Below, one piece after another: positions 17,964-26,164 of a stretch of 58,383 nt of DNA. Under the pieces are notes generated by a model. That model saw nothing but the letters and a program-made list of their open reading frames with translations, had not been told where the DNA came from and searched no databases. The DNA is from Oscillospiraceae bacterium. Its GTDB lineage: Bacteria; Bacillota; Clostridia; Oscillospirales; Ruminococcaceae. Position 1 is the stretch's first letter; the number at the start of each line of letters is the position of its first letter. The stretch covers positions 1 through 58,383 of the forward strand of contig SFFJ01000009.1 in the NCBI GenBank assembly GCA_004557855.1, written 5' to 3'. A program made the position numbers and the translations under genes.

Positions 17964-18731
17964 ATGAACGGGATATTCGACTCCCACGCCCACTATGATG
18001 ACGAACGGTTTGATGCCGATCGGGATGAGCTGCTGCAGCGCATCCACCGGGAGGGTGTGGAATATATTATGACCATAGGGTCTGATCTGGCGAGCAGCCG
18101 TGCGGCCTGCCGGCTGGCGGAACGGTATGATTTTATCTGGTTTGCCGCAGGCATCCACCCGGAGCAGGCGGGCGATGCGCCCGCAGACTACCGGGAGGCG
18201 TTAAAGGAGCTGGCCGCCCACCCCAAATGCCGGGCCATCGGGGAGATCGGGCTGGACTACTACTGGGCGGAAAACCCGCCCCGGGAACGGCAGCAGGTGC
18301 TGTTCCGGGAGCAGATACTTCTGGCGAAGGAGCTGGGACTGCCGGTGATCATCCACGACCGGGAGGCGCACGCCGATACGCTGGAGGTGCTGCGGGAGCT
18401 GCGCCCTGCCGGGGTGCTGCACTGCTTTTCCGGCAGCGCGGAGATGGCCGGGGAGGTGGCGGCGCTGGGGATGTATATCGGCTTTACCGGGGCAATTACC
18501 TTTAAGAACGCCCGCAAGGCCCCGCAGGCGGCCGCCGCTGTGCCGGATGACCTGCTGCTGATCGAGACCGACTGCCCCTATATGGCGCCGGAGCCCTACC
18601 GGGGGAAGCGCTGCGACAGCAGTATGCTGCCCCATGTGGCGGAGCGTCTGGCGGAGATCCGAGGCGGGAGCGCCGAGGAGATCGTGCAGATGACCTGCCG
18701 GAACGCCCGAAGGCTTTTCGGGGTGGGGTGA
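17964..18731 (+). CDS. TatD family metal-dependent hydrolase
   Basis: 255-residue TatD-type nuclease, a TIM-barrel metal enzyme linked to DNA repair and 3'-5' exonuclease activity. Metal ligands are recognisable: FDSHAHYDDERFD at the start, AIGEIGLDYY, PVIIHDREAHADTL, LHCFSGS and LLIETDCPY(M)APEPYRGKRCDS. ATG at 17964 follows AAAGGAGGGG; the frame is open 12 codons further upstream without a site. It follows metG by 126 bases, a common order in Firmicutes, and may share its transcript. Confidence 0.93.
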   Translation: MNGIFDSHAHYDDERFDADRDELLQRIHREGVEYIMTIGSDLASSRAACRLAERYDFIWFAAGIHPEQAGDAPADYREALKELAAHPKCRAIGEIGLDYYWAENPPRERQQVLFREQILLAKELGLPVIIHDREAHADTLEVLRELRPAGVLHCFSGSAEMAGEVAALGMYIGFTGAITFKNARKAPQAAAAVPDDLLLIETDCPYMAPEPYRGKRCDSSMLPHVAERLAEIRGGSAEEIVQMTCRNARRLFGVG

Positions 18732-18783
18732 CCTGCGCTGCCGCGGGCGAAACGAGGAAAATTTGCAAAAGCCGCAGGGGTTC

Positions 18784-18872
18784 CGGCCGCCCCGCGGCGG
18801 CGCCCCCGTAGGGGGCGCCGTCCCCCGCCCGCAGGGCGGGGTGCCGGGCGAAGCCCGGCAGCGGGGCGGCCG
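18784..18872. repeat. Cloverleaf palindromic element, copy 7
   Basis: Outer arms CGGCCGCCCCGC (18784-18795) and GCGGGGCGGCCG (18861-18872). Hairpins at 18796-18822 (loop GTA, one G-T pair), 18823-18841 (loop GCA) and 18842-18860 (loop GAA). No unpaired junction base. It separates tatD and the yihY-like gene, both on the plus strand. Confidence 0.9.
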
Positions 18873-18915
18873 TGGGCCGGCGGCGGCGTAAAAACGACGA
18901 AAGGGGAGAGAGCCT

Positions 18916-19767
18916 GTGCCGCCATTCCTGCAAAAGATAATAGACGGCAGCCCGTTTTTGAGTCGGGTGTACCACATCATCGACCTGTACGGCAGCCGCC
19001 GCATGGGACGAAGCGCAGCGGCATTCGCCTACTACCTGATGTTGAGCTTTTTCCCGCTGCTGATCTGCGTGGCCAGCATCATCGGCCGGACGACCATCGA
19101 TACCGAGGAGCTGCTCTCGCTCATCAGTGAGGTGATCCCGCCGCAGGTGACCGAAACGCTGGTGTCCTTCTTCGGCTATATCCACGATAACTATTCCCGG
19201 GCCATGCTGTGGGCAGGCATCATCCTGCTGTTTACGGCAGCATCGGGTGCCTTCGGTACCATCATGGTGACGATGGGCGACCTGTACGGCGAGCCCCGCT
19301 ATAAGGGGCTCCTGCACACCGTGATGAGCTTTTTGTATTCGGCGGTATTTCTGGTCGGGATCTATATTTCGGTCATCGTGGTATCCACCGGCAACTGGTT
19401 CATCGAGCTGCTGGATCAATGGTTCCATGTGGGCGACGTGCTGGCCAGCTGGAAATGGCTGCGTTTTATCCTGCTTACCGGCATCATCATGCTGCTGTTG
19501 CTGCTGCTGTACCGCAGCGTTACCCCCCACAGCAAGCCGGCACTTCCCGTTTTACCGGGCGCCGTGGTGGGCGGCTTGTCCATTCTGGCCATCAGTATTC
19601 TGTTTTCCACGATGATCAGCGCATCGGCCCGGTATACGCTGGTGTACGGGTCGCTGGCGTCTTTGATCATCCTGATGCTGTGGCTGCACCTGATGGGGAC
19701 CATTATCCTCGTCGGCGGGCTGGTCAATCTGTTGTATTGGCAGCTCCACAATGAAAAGAAAAAATGA
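18916..19767 (+). CDS. YihY/BrkB family membrane protein
   Basis: 283-residue integral membrane protein of the YihY/virulence factor BrkB family (once mislabelled ribonuclease BN). The N-terminal RSAAAFAYYLMLSFFPLLICVASIIG is diagnostic; about six helices follow, with SASARYTLVYGSLASLIILMLWLHLMGTIILVGG near the C-terminus. Function unproven. The start is GTG at 18916 after a GGGGAGAG site. An MFS gene follows almost directly. Confidence 0.88.
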   Translation: MPPFLQKIIDGSPFLSRVYHIIDLYGSRRMGRSAAAFAYYLMLSFFPLLICVASIIGRTTIDTEELLSLISEVIPPQVTETLVSFFGYIHDNYSRAMLWAGIILLFTAASGAFGTIMVTMGDLYGEPRYKGLLHTVMSFLYSAVFLVGIYISVIVVSTGNWFIELLDQWFHVGDVLASWKWLRFILLTGIIMLLLLLLYRSVTPHSKPALPVLPGAVVGGLSILAISILFSTMISASARYTLVYGSLASLIILMLWLHLMGTIILVGGLVNLLYWQLHNEKKK

Positions 19768-19872
19768 TCATGGAGATGGGGGATCGTTACGAAAGCTGAC
19801 GCAAAGCAAAATCGCACAACGATTTTAAGCATTATTCTGGCGGCATTCTGTCTGCGGATCATCATTACCGGG

Positions 19873-20961
19873 GTGGGGCCGCTGCTGCCGGAGATCACCG
19901 AAGCACTGGGGCTGACCGGCAGCGCCAGCGGCCTTTTGACCACGCTGCCGCTGATCGCATTTGCGGTGGTCAGTCCGCTGACCGGCGGGCTGGGCCGCCG
20001 CTGGGGAGAGGGCCGCACCATTCTGGCGGGGCTGGCGCTCATCCTTTTGGGCACGGTATTAAGAAGCATGGCGGGAACGGTCGGGCTATTCCTCGGTACC
20101 GCCGTGGTCGGTGTCGGGACGGCGCTGGGCAATGTGCTGCTGCCCGCCGTCGTCAAGGCGGAATACCCCACCCGTGTGGGGCAGGTAACGGCCTATTATA
20201 CCGTATCGATGGTGGCGGCGGCGGCCTTGGCGTTGGCGCTTAATGTGCCGCTGGCCAATGCGGGACTGGGCTGGGCCGGCGCCCTGGTGATATGGGGCGC
20301 CGCAGTGGTCATCACCCTATTGGTGTGGCGCAAAAATGCCGCCCTGCGGTTGAGCGACCGCACCCCCGAGCAAGCCCCTGCGCCGAGAAAGCCCATCTGG
20401 AAAAGCGGACTGGCGTGGTGCGTCACCCTGTTTTTCGGCATCAACTCCCTTATTTTCTATGCAGTGATCGGGTGGCTGCCCACCATTTTGCAGTCCGGCG
20501 GGATGGCCGGCAGTACGGCGGGCGCCGTGACCTCGCTGTACCAGGTGGTCAGCCTGCTGCCCTCGCTGCTGGTGCCCACCCTTGCCGGGAAATGCCGGGA
20601 TCAGCGGGGCTGGCTGCTGCTGGGTTCGGTGCTTAATATCATCGGTATCGGGATGCTGATGCTTTCCACCGCGGCAGGGGTACAGATCGCCGCAACGGCC
20701 ATTCTGGGCCTCGCCAACGGCTGTGCCTTCAGCATGGGGCTGGCGCTTATGGGCTTCCGTGCCAGGGACGCCGTGGATGCCGCCCGGCTTTCCGGCTTTG
20801 CACAGTCGGTGGGGTATGCGCTGGCGGCCACCGGCCCGCTGGTGGTGGGCTGGCTGCACGACCTGACCCCCAACTGGAACATCGGGCTGGGGTACATCCT
20901 GTTTACCAGCGTGGTGGCGCTGCTGGCCGGACAAAGAGCCGGTCGGGAGGGGACCATCTGA
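19873..20961 (+). CDS. MFS transporter, CynX/NimT-like; true start unclear
   Basis: At least 362 residues, twelve-helix major facilitator of the CynX (cyanate) / NimT-like group: GVGPLLPEITEALGLTGSASGLLTTLPLIAFAVVSPL is typical. The GTG at 19873 is the first conventional start codon in frame, yet it falls inside the first membrane helix. The preceding codons (from about 19783) encode a convincing N-terminus, TILSIILAAFCLRIIIT, with no ATG, GTG or TTG in frame. An ATG at 19776 precedes a run of five G and is one base out of frame. Either a rare start codon is used or the gene has a one-base shift. Substrate unknown. Confidence 0.8.
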   Translation: MGPLLPEITEALGLTGSASGLLTTLPLIAFAVVSPLTGGLGRRWGEGRTILAGLALILLGTVLRSMAGTVGLFLGTAVVGVGTALGNVLLPAVVKAEYPTRVGQVTAYYTVSMVAAAALALALNVPLANAGLGWAGALVIWGAAVVITLLVWRKNAALRLSDRTPEQAPAPRKPIWKSGLAWCVTLFFGINSLIFYAVIGWLPTILQSGGMAGSTAGAVTSLYQVVSLLPSLLVPTLAGKCRDQRGWLLLGSVLNIIGIGMLMLSTAAGVQIAATAILGLANGCAFSMGLALMGFRARDAVDAARLSGFAQSVGYALAATGPLVVGWLHDLTPNWNIGLGYILFTSVVALLAGQRAGREGTI

Positions 20962-20982
20962 AAATACCACATCAAAAAACGG

Positions 20983-21004
20983 CCCGCTGCGGGAAAGCAG
21001 CGGG
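20983..21004. terminator. Bidirectional terminator
   Basis: Stem CCCGCTGC / GCAGCGGG with T-rich sequence on both sides. It can end the MFS transcript on the plus strand and the PAP2 transcript on the minus strand. Confidence 0.8.
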
Positions 21005-21033
21005 TCTTATCTTTGTGGGCAACAGCAGCCGCT

Positions 21034-21702
21034 TTACGGCTGCGGCGTGGGCAGGGGCGTGCCGCCGATGCGTTTTTCCAGCCAAACAAACACCACGAAG
21101 TACAGCACGATGCTGACCGCAAGGGCGATGATTACATCCAGGATGCTGTGCTGCTTGATGAATACCGTCGAGGCATTGATGAGCACGGTGAGGATGATGA
21201 CGCTGACCTTCATCCAGCGGGGGATGCAGCGGCTGCGGAACAGCCCGAAAACGGCGGCCATGCATCCCAGCACGTGCATACTGGGGATGACGTTGGTGTT
21301 GGTATCGGCGCTGTACAGGCGGCCCACCAGCCATGTGAAGAAATTGGAGTTGGCGAATTCGGCGGGGCGCAGGTCCTGGCCGTTGGGGAAGATGAGGCAG
21401 AACAGCAGCGTACCGGTAAAGCCGATGATAATAAACCAGCCGTACAGCCGGAAGCTGTGGTCGTCATTGACAAAAAGGTAGATAGCCGTGGCGATGAGCA
21501 GCGGGTACCACATACAGTAAAAGACCACAAAATATTCGCAGAAGGGGATGCAGGCATCCAGCGGCAGGTAGCTGACCCAGTAATCGCAGGTGGAGGGCAC
21601 CAGCTTTTCTACCGCAAAGAACAGGAGCAGATAGACCGGCAGATACAGCATATACCATGCGGAGGGGCGCCGGTGTAAAAAATCTTTCAGCTTTGTCATC
21701 AT
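21034..21702 (-). CDS. PAP2 superfamily phosphatase-like membrane protein
   Basis: 222-residue membrane protein with about six helices. NTNVIPSMHVLGC matches the PSMH part of the PAP2 phosphatase signature, and KQHSILDVI supplies the second histidine-containing motif (H-x3-D). The family includes lipid phosphatases and inositol-phosphoceramide synthase-like enzymes. Substrate unknown. It has its own promoter and shares a terminator with the convergent MFS gene. The ribosome site (GAGGT) is weak, and either of two adjacent ATGs could start translation. Confidence 0.82.
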   Translation of the reverse strand: MMTKLKDFLHRRPSAWYMLYLPVYLLLFFAVEKLVPSTCDYWVSYLPLDACIPFCEYFVVFYCMWYPLLIATAIYLFVNDDHSFRLYGWFIIIGFTGTLLFCLIFPNGQDLRPAEFANSNFFTWLVGRLYSADTNTNVIPSMHVLGCMAAVFGLFRSRCIPRWMKVSVIILTVLINASTVFIKQHSILDVIIALAVSIVLYFVVFVWLEKRIGGTPLPTPQP

Positions 21703-21772
21703 AGGGTTTTGACCTCGGAAAAAAGAAGTTTTGAATATGGCAGGATTTTCTATCCATTTTTATACCGCTTAT

Positions 21773-21801
21773 AGTATAGCGGCAATCGGGCGGTAAATCA
21801 A
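21773..21801 (-). promoter_or_regulatory. Promoter of the PAP2 gene
   Basis: On the minus strand TTGATT (21796-21801) and TATACT (21773-21778) with a 17-base spacer. Confidence 0.7.
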
Positions 21802-21850
21802 GGTGTTCTATCCCAAACCGGCGCAAGTGGTGAAAAGGATGCGGAAGGCC

Positions 21851-21915
21851 GGGGAGGGCGGAGCCCGCCGAAACCGTCCTCCGGACGGTTTGGCCTGCGG
21901 CCGGCGGCCCGCCCC
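21851..21915. repeat. Short, imperfect cloverleaf-like element, copy 8
   Basis: Three consecutive hairpins with three-base loops can be seen: GGGC-GGA-GCCC, AAACCGTCC-TCC-GGACGGTTT and GGCC-TGC-GGCC. Possible outer arms GGGGAGGGC / GCCCGCCCC have one mismatch and compete with the first hairpin. It looks like a decayed or truncated member of the family. Confidence 0.55.
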
Positions 21916-21925
21916 CTGCACAAAC

Positions 21926-21957
21926 AAAAATCTCCCCGGCCGGAGGGTCGGGGGGAA
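21926..21957 (-). terminator. Terminator of the yedF-like gene
   Basis: GC-rich stem TCCCC / GGGGA extended through GGCC-rich bases, followed by TTTTTGTTT on the minus strand. Confidence 0.75.
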
Positions 21958-21974
21958 AATACGGGGCTTCGGCA

Positions 21975-22574
21975 TCAAACGGTAATGACCTTGCCCGCCT
22001 TGGTCATGGTTTCCACGATATCATACATATTGCCGATGGTGCCGCACTGCAGCTTGTCGGTCAGGCCGTAGAAATTGAGGCAGGTGCCGCAGACGATAAG
22101 CTTGACGCCCTTCTGCTCCAGTACCTTCAGGTGCTCGATGGTCTGCTCGTTTTCGGTGACAAGGCGCACGCCGCCGTTCATAAAGCAGATGGCGGAGGGC
22201 AGGTCGGGCTTTTCGCTCAAGGTATAGAAGAACATCTTGATGAGGGAATGGCCCAGCTCCTGGTCGCCCTCGCCCACCGTATCGTGGCCGACAAATACCA
22301 CGTAATCGGCAGCAGCGGGAACGGTGCAGCTCAAAAGCTCGTCTGGCATCTCCTTGACGGGGGCACCGGTGCGGTGCATGGTCACGGTAAAGCAGCCCTG
22401 CTCCTCGGCGGTCTCGGCGGAAAAGCCCTGGCTTTCGGCCAGGCGGGTGAGGTTCTGCACGGCAATGGCGTTATCCACGGTGATGGAAAGCGCCTCGCAG
22501 CCGGTGTCCATTTCCTTTTTTGCCATCATTACGGGCATGGGGCAGGCCTTGCCTTTGGCATCGATATGGTTCAT
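21975..22574 (-). CDS. yedF: Sulfurtransferase-like selenium metabolism protein YedF
   Basis: 199-residue two-domain protein. Residues 1-75 form a TusA-like domain with the CPMPV motif (KGKACPMPVMMAKKEM). The second half is a DsrE-like domain with FVGHDTVGEGDQELGHSLIKMFFYTL and a conserved VCGTCLNFYGL. The TusA plus DsrE architecture is that of YedF, associated with selenium metabolism in many anaerobes. No selD or selenoprotein gene is visible in this window, so the role is assigned by family only. The ATG at 22574 follows AGGAGGT. Confidence 0.9.
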   Translation of the reverse strand: MNHIDAKGKACPMPVMMAKKEMDTGCEALSITVDNAIAVQNLTRLAESQGFSAETAEEQGCFTVTMHRTGAPVKEMPDELLSCTVPAAADYVVFVGHDTVGEGDQELGHSLIKMFFYTLSEKPDLPSAICFMNGGVRLVTENEQTIEHLKVLEQKGVKLIVCGTCLNFYGLTDKLQCGTIGNMYDIVETMTKAGKVITV

Positions 22575-22625
22575 AACAATACCTCCTGAAAAGTTTATAA
22601 TATCGGGTTGGGATATTCTATCCCT

Positions 22626-22654
22626 AGTATACCGCTGCCGTATGTAAAATGCAA
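22626..22654 (-). promoter_or_regulatory. Promoter of the yedF-like gene
   Basis: On the minus strand TTGCAT (22649-22654) and TATACT (22626-22631) with a 17-base spacer. Confidence 0.75.
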
Positions 22655-22693
22655 GGCCTTCAAATCGTTAACACAAAATTATCATTTTGCCTA

Positions 22694-22780
22694 TTGCAAA
22701 TCAGTTTCTTTAAGATAGAATAGATAATATTAAGAAAATAAAGCATATCTTAAAGATTTATTCTTTTATTTCATATCTTA
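22694..22780 (+). promoter_or_regulatory. Promoter with operator-like inverted repeat before the acyltransferase gene
   Basis: TTGCAA (22694-22699) and TAGAAT (22716-22721) have a 16-base spacer. CTTTAAGATA (22708-22717) overlaps the -10 region and is repeated as its perfect complement TATCTTAAAG at 22746-22755. A third TATCTTA is at 22774-22780, just before the ribosome site. This layout suggests repressor binding. Confidence 0.6.
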
Positions 22781-22801
22781 CCGGAAAGAGAGGGAACCCC
22801 G

Positions 22802-23665
22802 TTGATCCTCACCATTCTCATTTTGCTGGGCATCGGCCTGGCGCTGTATAGCTGTGTGACGCACGGACTGTGCTTTTTAGTGGGCGTGCTGCTGGCCGTG
22901 GGCTATACGCTGGCGCTCATTCTTGTATTCCTGCTGCTGGTGGCGCTGCTGTCGGTCTTTATCCGCATCGACCGCCCCGCCGACCGCCGTACCCGCTTCT
23001 ACCACTGGCTGATGACCAACATCGTGGAGGTGGGGATGTTCCTGCTGCGGGTGCGCATGAACGTTACCGGCCGGGAGAAGATCCCGCGGGATACCCGGTT
23101 TTTGCTGGTCTGCAACCACCGCACCATCTTCGATCCCGTGCTTACCATGGCAGAGCTTTCGGAATTCACCCTTGCCTTTATCTCCAAAAAGGAAAACTTC
23201 AAGATCCCCATTGTCAATAAGCTGATGCATATGTGCTTCTGCCTGCCGCTGGATCGGAATGACAACCGTGCCGCCGTCCGCACCATCAATGAGGCGGTGG
23301 AGCTGCTGGACGACAATGTGGTTTCGATGGGCATCTACCCGGAGGGCGCCACCAATAAGACCGAGGAGCCGCTGATGCCGTTCCGCAACGGCGCCTTTAA
23401 GATCGCACAGAAGGCCAAAGTCCCCATCGTGGTATGTGTCATTGAAAATACCGAAAAGATTTTGAAGAACTTCCCGTGGCAGCCCACCACCGTCAACCTG
23501 AAGGTGCTGGAGGTGCTGCCCTACGACAGCGAGCACCGGGGCACCCGGGATGTCAGCGAGCACGTGTGGCCGCTGATGTATCACGAGCTGGTAAAAACCT
23601 ACCCCGGCGACGGTACCCCGCACCAGCATGCGGAACCCCCCGCCCCGGAGGGACAAGCCGAATAA
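22802..23665 (+). CDS. 1-acyl-sn-glycerol-3-phosphate acyltransferase family protein
   Basis: 287-residue PlsC-type lysophospholipid acyltransferase. Two N-terminal hydrophobic segments anchor it in the membrane. The catalytic block I is CNHRTIFDP (H-x4-D), block II contains FISKKENFKIP, and block III is GIYPEGATNKT. It is expected to acylate lysophosphatidic acid in membrane lipid synthesis. The start is TTG at 22802 after AGAGAGGG; no ATG is in a better position. The AT-rich upstream region carries a possible operator. Confidence 0.88.
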   Translation: MILTILILLGIGLALYSCVTHGLCFLVGVLLAVGYTLALILVFLLLVALLSVFIRIDRPADRRTRFYHWLMTNIVEVGMFLLRVRMNVTGREKIPRDTRFLLVCNHRTIFDPVLTMAELSEFTLAFISKKENFKIPIVNKLMHMCFCLPLDRNDNRAAVRTINEAVELLDDNVVSMGIYPEGATNKTEEPLMPFRNGAFKIAQKAKVPIVVCVIENTEKILKNFPWQPTTVNLKVLEVLPYDSEHRGTRDVSEHVWPLMYHELVKTYPGDGTPHQHAEPPAPEGQAE

Positions 23666-23676
23666 CCATAAAAACA

Positions 23677-23706
23677 TCCCCCGGCCGCATAGACCGGGGG
23701 AGCGCT
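23677..23706 (-). terminator. Terminator of trxA
   Basis: Stem TCCCCCGG / CCGGGGGA (23677-23701), with a run of five T on the minus strand side. It may also end the convergent acyltransferase transcript. Confidence 0.7.
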
Positions 23707-23722
23707 GTTATGGGGGGAAAAA

Positions 23723-24049
23723 TCAGCCCTTGATGCTGTCGATCAGTTCCAGAAGCTCGGCCTTGGGCCGGAAGCCGACGGTCCGGCCGGTCAGAGCACC
23801 GTCCTTGCTGAAGATAAGGGTGGGGATGGTATTGACGGCAAACTGGGCAGCCAGGCCAGGCTCCTCATCCACATTTACCTTGCAGAACTTGATGCCGGTC
23901 ACCTCGGCGGCCAGCTCATCGATGACGGGGGAAAGCATCCGGCAGGGGCCGCACCACGGCGCCCAGAAGTCGATGCAGACGGGCAGGGGAGAGGCGATGA
24001 CCTCCTGTTCAAAATTGTCGGCGTGCAGCTCAATAATATTTGCAGACAT
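23723..24049 (-). CDS. trxA: Thioredoxin
   Basis: 108-residue thioredoxin with the redox site WCGPC (IDFWAPWCGPCRMLSP) and the cis-proline loop NTIPTLI. It reduces protein disulfides in the cytoplasm. Length is standard. ATG at 24049 follows GAAAGGAAG. It is a single-gene unit with no adjacent thioredoxin reductase. Confidence 0.95.
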   Translation of the reverse strand: MSANIIELHADNFEQEVIASPLPVCIDFWAPWCGPCRMLSPVIDELAAEVTGIKFCKVNVDEEPGLAAQFAVNTIPTLIFSKDGALTGRTVGFRPKAELLELIDSIKG

Positions 24050-24092
24050 TTTATTACTTCCTTTCTCATATTACTCGGGTTCGATTTTTTAT

Positions 24093-24121
24093 ATTATACA
24101 ACATTAGTATAGTTTATGCAA
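24093..24121 (-). promoter_or_regulatory. Promoter of trxA
   Basis: On the minus strand TTGCAT (24116-24121) and TATAAT (24093-24098) with a 17-base spacer. Confidence 0.75.
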
Positions 24122-24263
24122 TACCCTGCCGCATTTTGCGTATGGATGCAGGAATTTTGATACGAAACTTTCATATTTTGCGCCGGAAGCCGTCTTTTTT
24201 ATCAAAAATAATGTCAGAATGAAATTTCCGTTTGGATAAATTACAAAAAATGCGGAAAACCCG

Positions 24264-24292
24264 TTGACAATCCCAACCTCATCCGCTACAAT
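24264..24292 (+). promoter_or_regulatory. Promoter of the T-box leader
   Basis: Consensus TTGACA (24264-24269) and TACAAT (24287-24292) with a 17-base spacer, directly before the T-box RNA. Confidence 0.85.
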
Positions 24293-24304
24293 ACACTACA
24301 TAAC

Positions 24305-24580
24305 CCAAAAGCAACGAAGGGAATTAGTAACACATTTGCCCCCAAAAGAGAGCAGCCGGACGGTGAGAGGCGCGGGTGCGGTGATGTGTGAAGCTCTCCC
24401 GGAGCTGCGCACCGAAAGGGAAACCCGGTAGGCTGCGCTGGGCGCCGCCCATTACAGCGGCAGGGTGTTTCGCGGCACCCATAAGGCGCTGCCCGTGAGG
24501 GCGGTGCGAAGTAAGGTGGTACCACGCAGGCGTTTTCGCTTTCGTCCTTATGCCGATGTGCAGGGGCGGGGGCGTTTTTT
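24305..24580 (+). promoter_or_regulatory. T-box riboswitch, predicted alanine specifier (GCU)
   Basis: Leader with the elements of a T-box: GAAGGGAATTAGTAAC at the base of stem I, AGAGAGC and GGTGAGAGG loops, the specifier-loop strand GAA-GCT-CTC with codon GCT at 24393-24395, and the conserved T-box AAGGTGGTACCACGC at 24513-24527. A 13-bp terminator stem (from about 24536, with G-U pairs) ends in seven T near 24580. GCT is an alanine codon and the next gene is a sodium:alanine symporter. Uncharged tRNA-Ala should therefore promote antitermination and uptake. Confidence 0.88.
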
Positions 24581-24636
24581 TATACCCTTTCCCGCACAAC
24601 CCCCAAAAAACTGTGTAGAGAAGGGAAGTAACGCAA

Positions 24637-26046
24637 ATGATCGACACCATTGCAAGGATCAACGGCACGTTAAACGGCATCGTATGGGGCCTGCCCGCTA
24701 CGGTGCTCATCTTCGGGGTGGGGCTGTACCTCAGCATCCGCACCGGCTTTTTGCAGTTCACCAAATTCGGCACCGTATGGAAAAATACCATCGGTAAGAT
24801 ATTCCACCGCACCACCGAGGCCGGCCACGGCGCCGTGACCCCGTTCCAGGCGGTCTGCACCGCATTGGCGGCAACGGTCGGTACCGGTAATATCGCCGGT
24901 GTGGCGGGCGCTATCGCCATCGGCGGCCCCGGCGCCGTCTTCTGGATGTGGATCTCCGCCCTGCTGGGCATGGTGACCAAGTACAGCGAGGTCACGCTGG
25001 CCGTCCACTACCGCCAGAAGAATAAGCACGGCGACTGGGTCGGCGGTCCGATGTATTACATCGAAAACGGGCTGGGCAAGAAGTGGAAATTCTTGGGCAT
25101 ACTGTTTGCCATTTTCGGTGTATTTGCGGTATTCGGCACCGGTAACGCTACGCAGGTCAATACCATTGTTGCCTCCATTGATACCGCGCTCATCAGCTTT
25201 GGCGTAATGGAAGCCGGCAGCACCGCCACCCTCAATCTCATCCTCGGCATCGTCATCACCGTTCTGGTCGGTATGATCCTGTTGGGCGGCATCAAGCGCA
25301 TCGGTCACGTGGCGGAGCGTCTTGTGCCCATTATGGCGCTTTTGTATGTGGTGCTGGGTCTTGGCATTATCATTGTTCACATCGATAATCTCCCCACGGC
25401 GTTCTCCTCCATCGTTAAGGGCGCCTTCAATCCCTCCGCTGTGACCGGCGGTGTGGTAGGCGCTGCGTTTGTTGCCGTGCAAAAGGGCGTTGCCCGCGGT
25501 ATCTTCTCCAATGAGGCCGGTCTCGGTACCGCCTCCATCGCCCACGCGGGTGCCGAGGTCAACGACCCGGTGCAGCAGGGACTGTTCGGCGTCTTTGAGG
25601 TGTTTGTCGATACCATCATCATCTGCACCTTTACGGCTCTTGTTATCCTGTGCAGCGGCGTGCCCATCACCTACGGTGCGGCGGCCGGCGCGGAGCTGAC
25701 CATCAGCGGCTTTACCAGCACCTACGGCAACTGGATCACCATCTTTACCGCCGTGGCGATGTGCTGCTTTGCCTTTACCACCATCCTGGGCTGGGGCCTG
25801 TACGGCGCTCGCTGCAGCGAATATCTCTTCGGCGAAAAGGTCATCAAGCCCTTTATGGTCATCTATTCCCTGGTTGCCATTATCGGTGCCACCGTCAAGC
25901 TCGATCTCCTCTGGAGCATCGCCGAAACCTTCAACGGCATGATGGCCATCCCCAACCTCATCGCAGTGGCGCTGCTTTCCCCGGTGGTCATCCGCCTGAC
26001 CAAGGAGTACTTCACCCGCCCCAAGGAAAGCCCCCTGTGCAAATAA
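24637..26046 (+). CDS. Sodium:alanine symporter (AGCS family)
   Basis: 469-residue AGCS-family transporter (AlsT/DagA type) with about eleven helices. Signatures include TPFQAVCTALAATVGTGNIAGVAGAIAIGGPGAVFWMW near residue 70 and IFSNEAGLGTASIAHAGA in the middle, both typical of sodium- or proton-coupled alanine/glycine carriers. ATG at 24637 follows AAGGGAAG. The upstream T-box with an alanine specifier independently supports alanine as the substrate. A terminator follows directly. Confidence 0.93.
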   Translation: MIDTIARINGTLNGIVWGLPATVLIFGVGLYLSIRTGFLQFTKFGTVWKNTIGKIFHRTTEAGHGAVTPFQAVCTALAATVGTGNIAGVAGAIAIGGPGAVFWMWISALLGMVTKYSEVTLAVHYRQKNKHGDWVGGPMYYIENGLGKKWKFLGILFAIFGVFAVFGTGNATQVNTIVASIDTALISFGVMEAGSTATLNLILGIVITVLVGMILLGGIKRIGHVAERLVPIMALLYVVLGLGIIIVHIDNLPTAFSSIVKGAFNPSAVTGGVVGAAFVAVQKGVARGIFSNEAGLGTASIAHAGAEVNDPVQQGLFGVFEVFVDTIIICTFTALVILCSGVPITYGAAAGAELTISGFTSTYGNWITIFTAVAMCCFAFTTILGWGLYGARCSEYLFGEKVIKPFMVIYSLVAIIGATVKLDLLWSIAETFNGMMAIPNLIAVALLSPVVIRLTKEYFTRPKESPLCK

Positions 26047-26073
26047 ACCGTTTTCATTGGATTTTTCCTTTAG

Positions 26074-26106
26074 AAAGGGCAGTGCTGCGGCGCTGTCCTT
26101 TTTTAA
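26074..26106 (+). terminator. Terminator of the alanine symporter
   Basis: Twelve-bp stem AAAGGGCAGTGC / GCGCTGTCCTTT with a T run continuing beyond it. Confidence 0.85.
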
Positions 26107-26164
26107 TGTGTGAAAATGTGCGCGGCAAGCGAAAAACCGCCGGGATTTGACCGGTTTATCCCGT

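Noticed and set aside
14964..18158. Very long open frame (1064 codons) on the minus strand
   Set aside because: It lies antisense to metG, the flavin reductase gene and part of tatD. Its translation is low-complexity (His, Arg, Gly, Pro rich) with no domain, as expected from a GC-rich complement.
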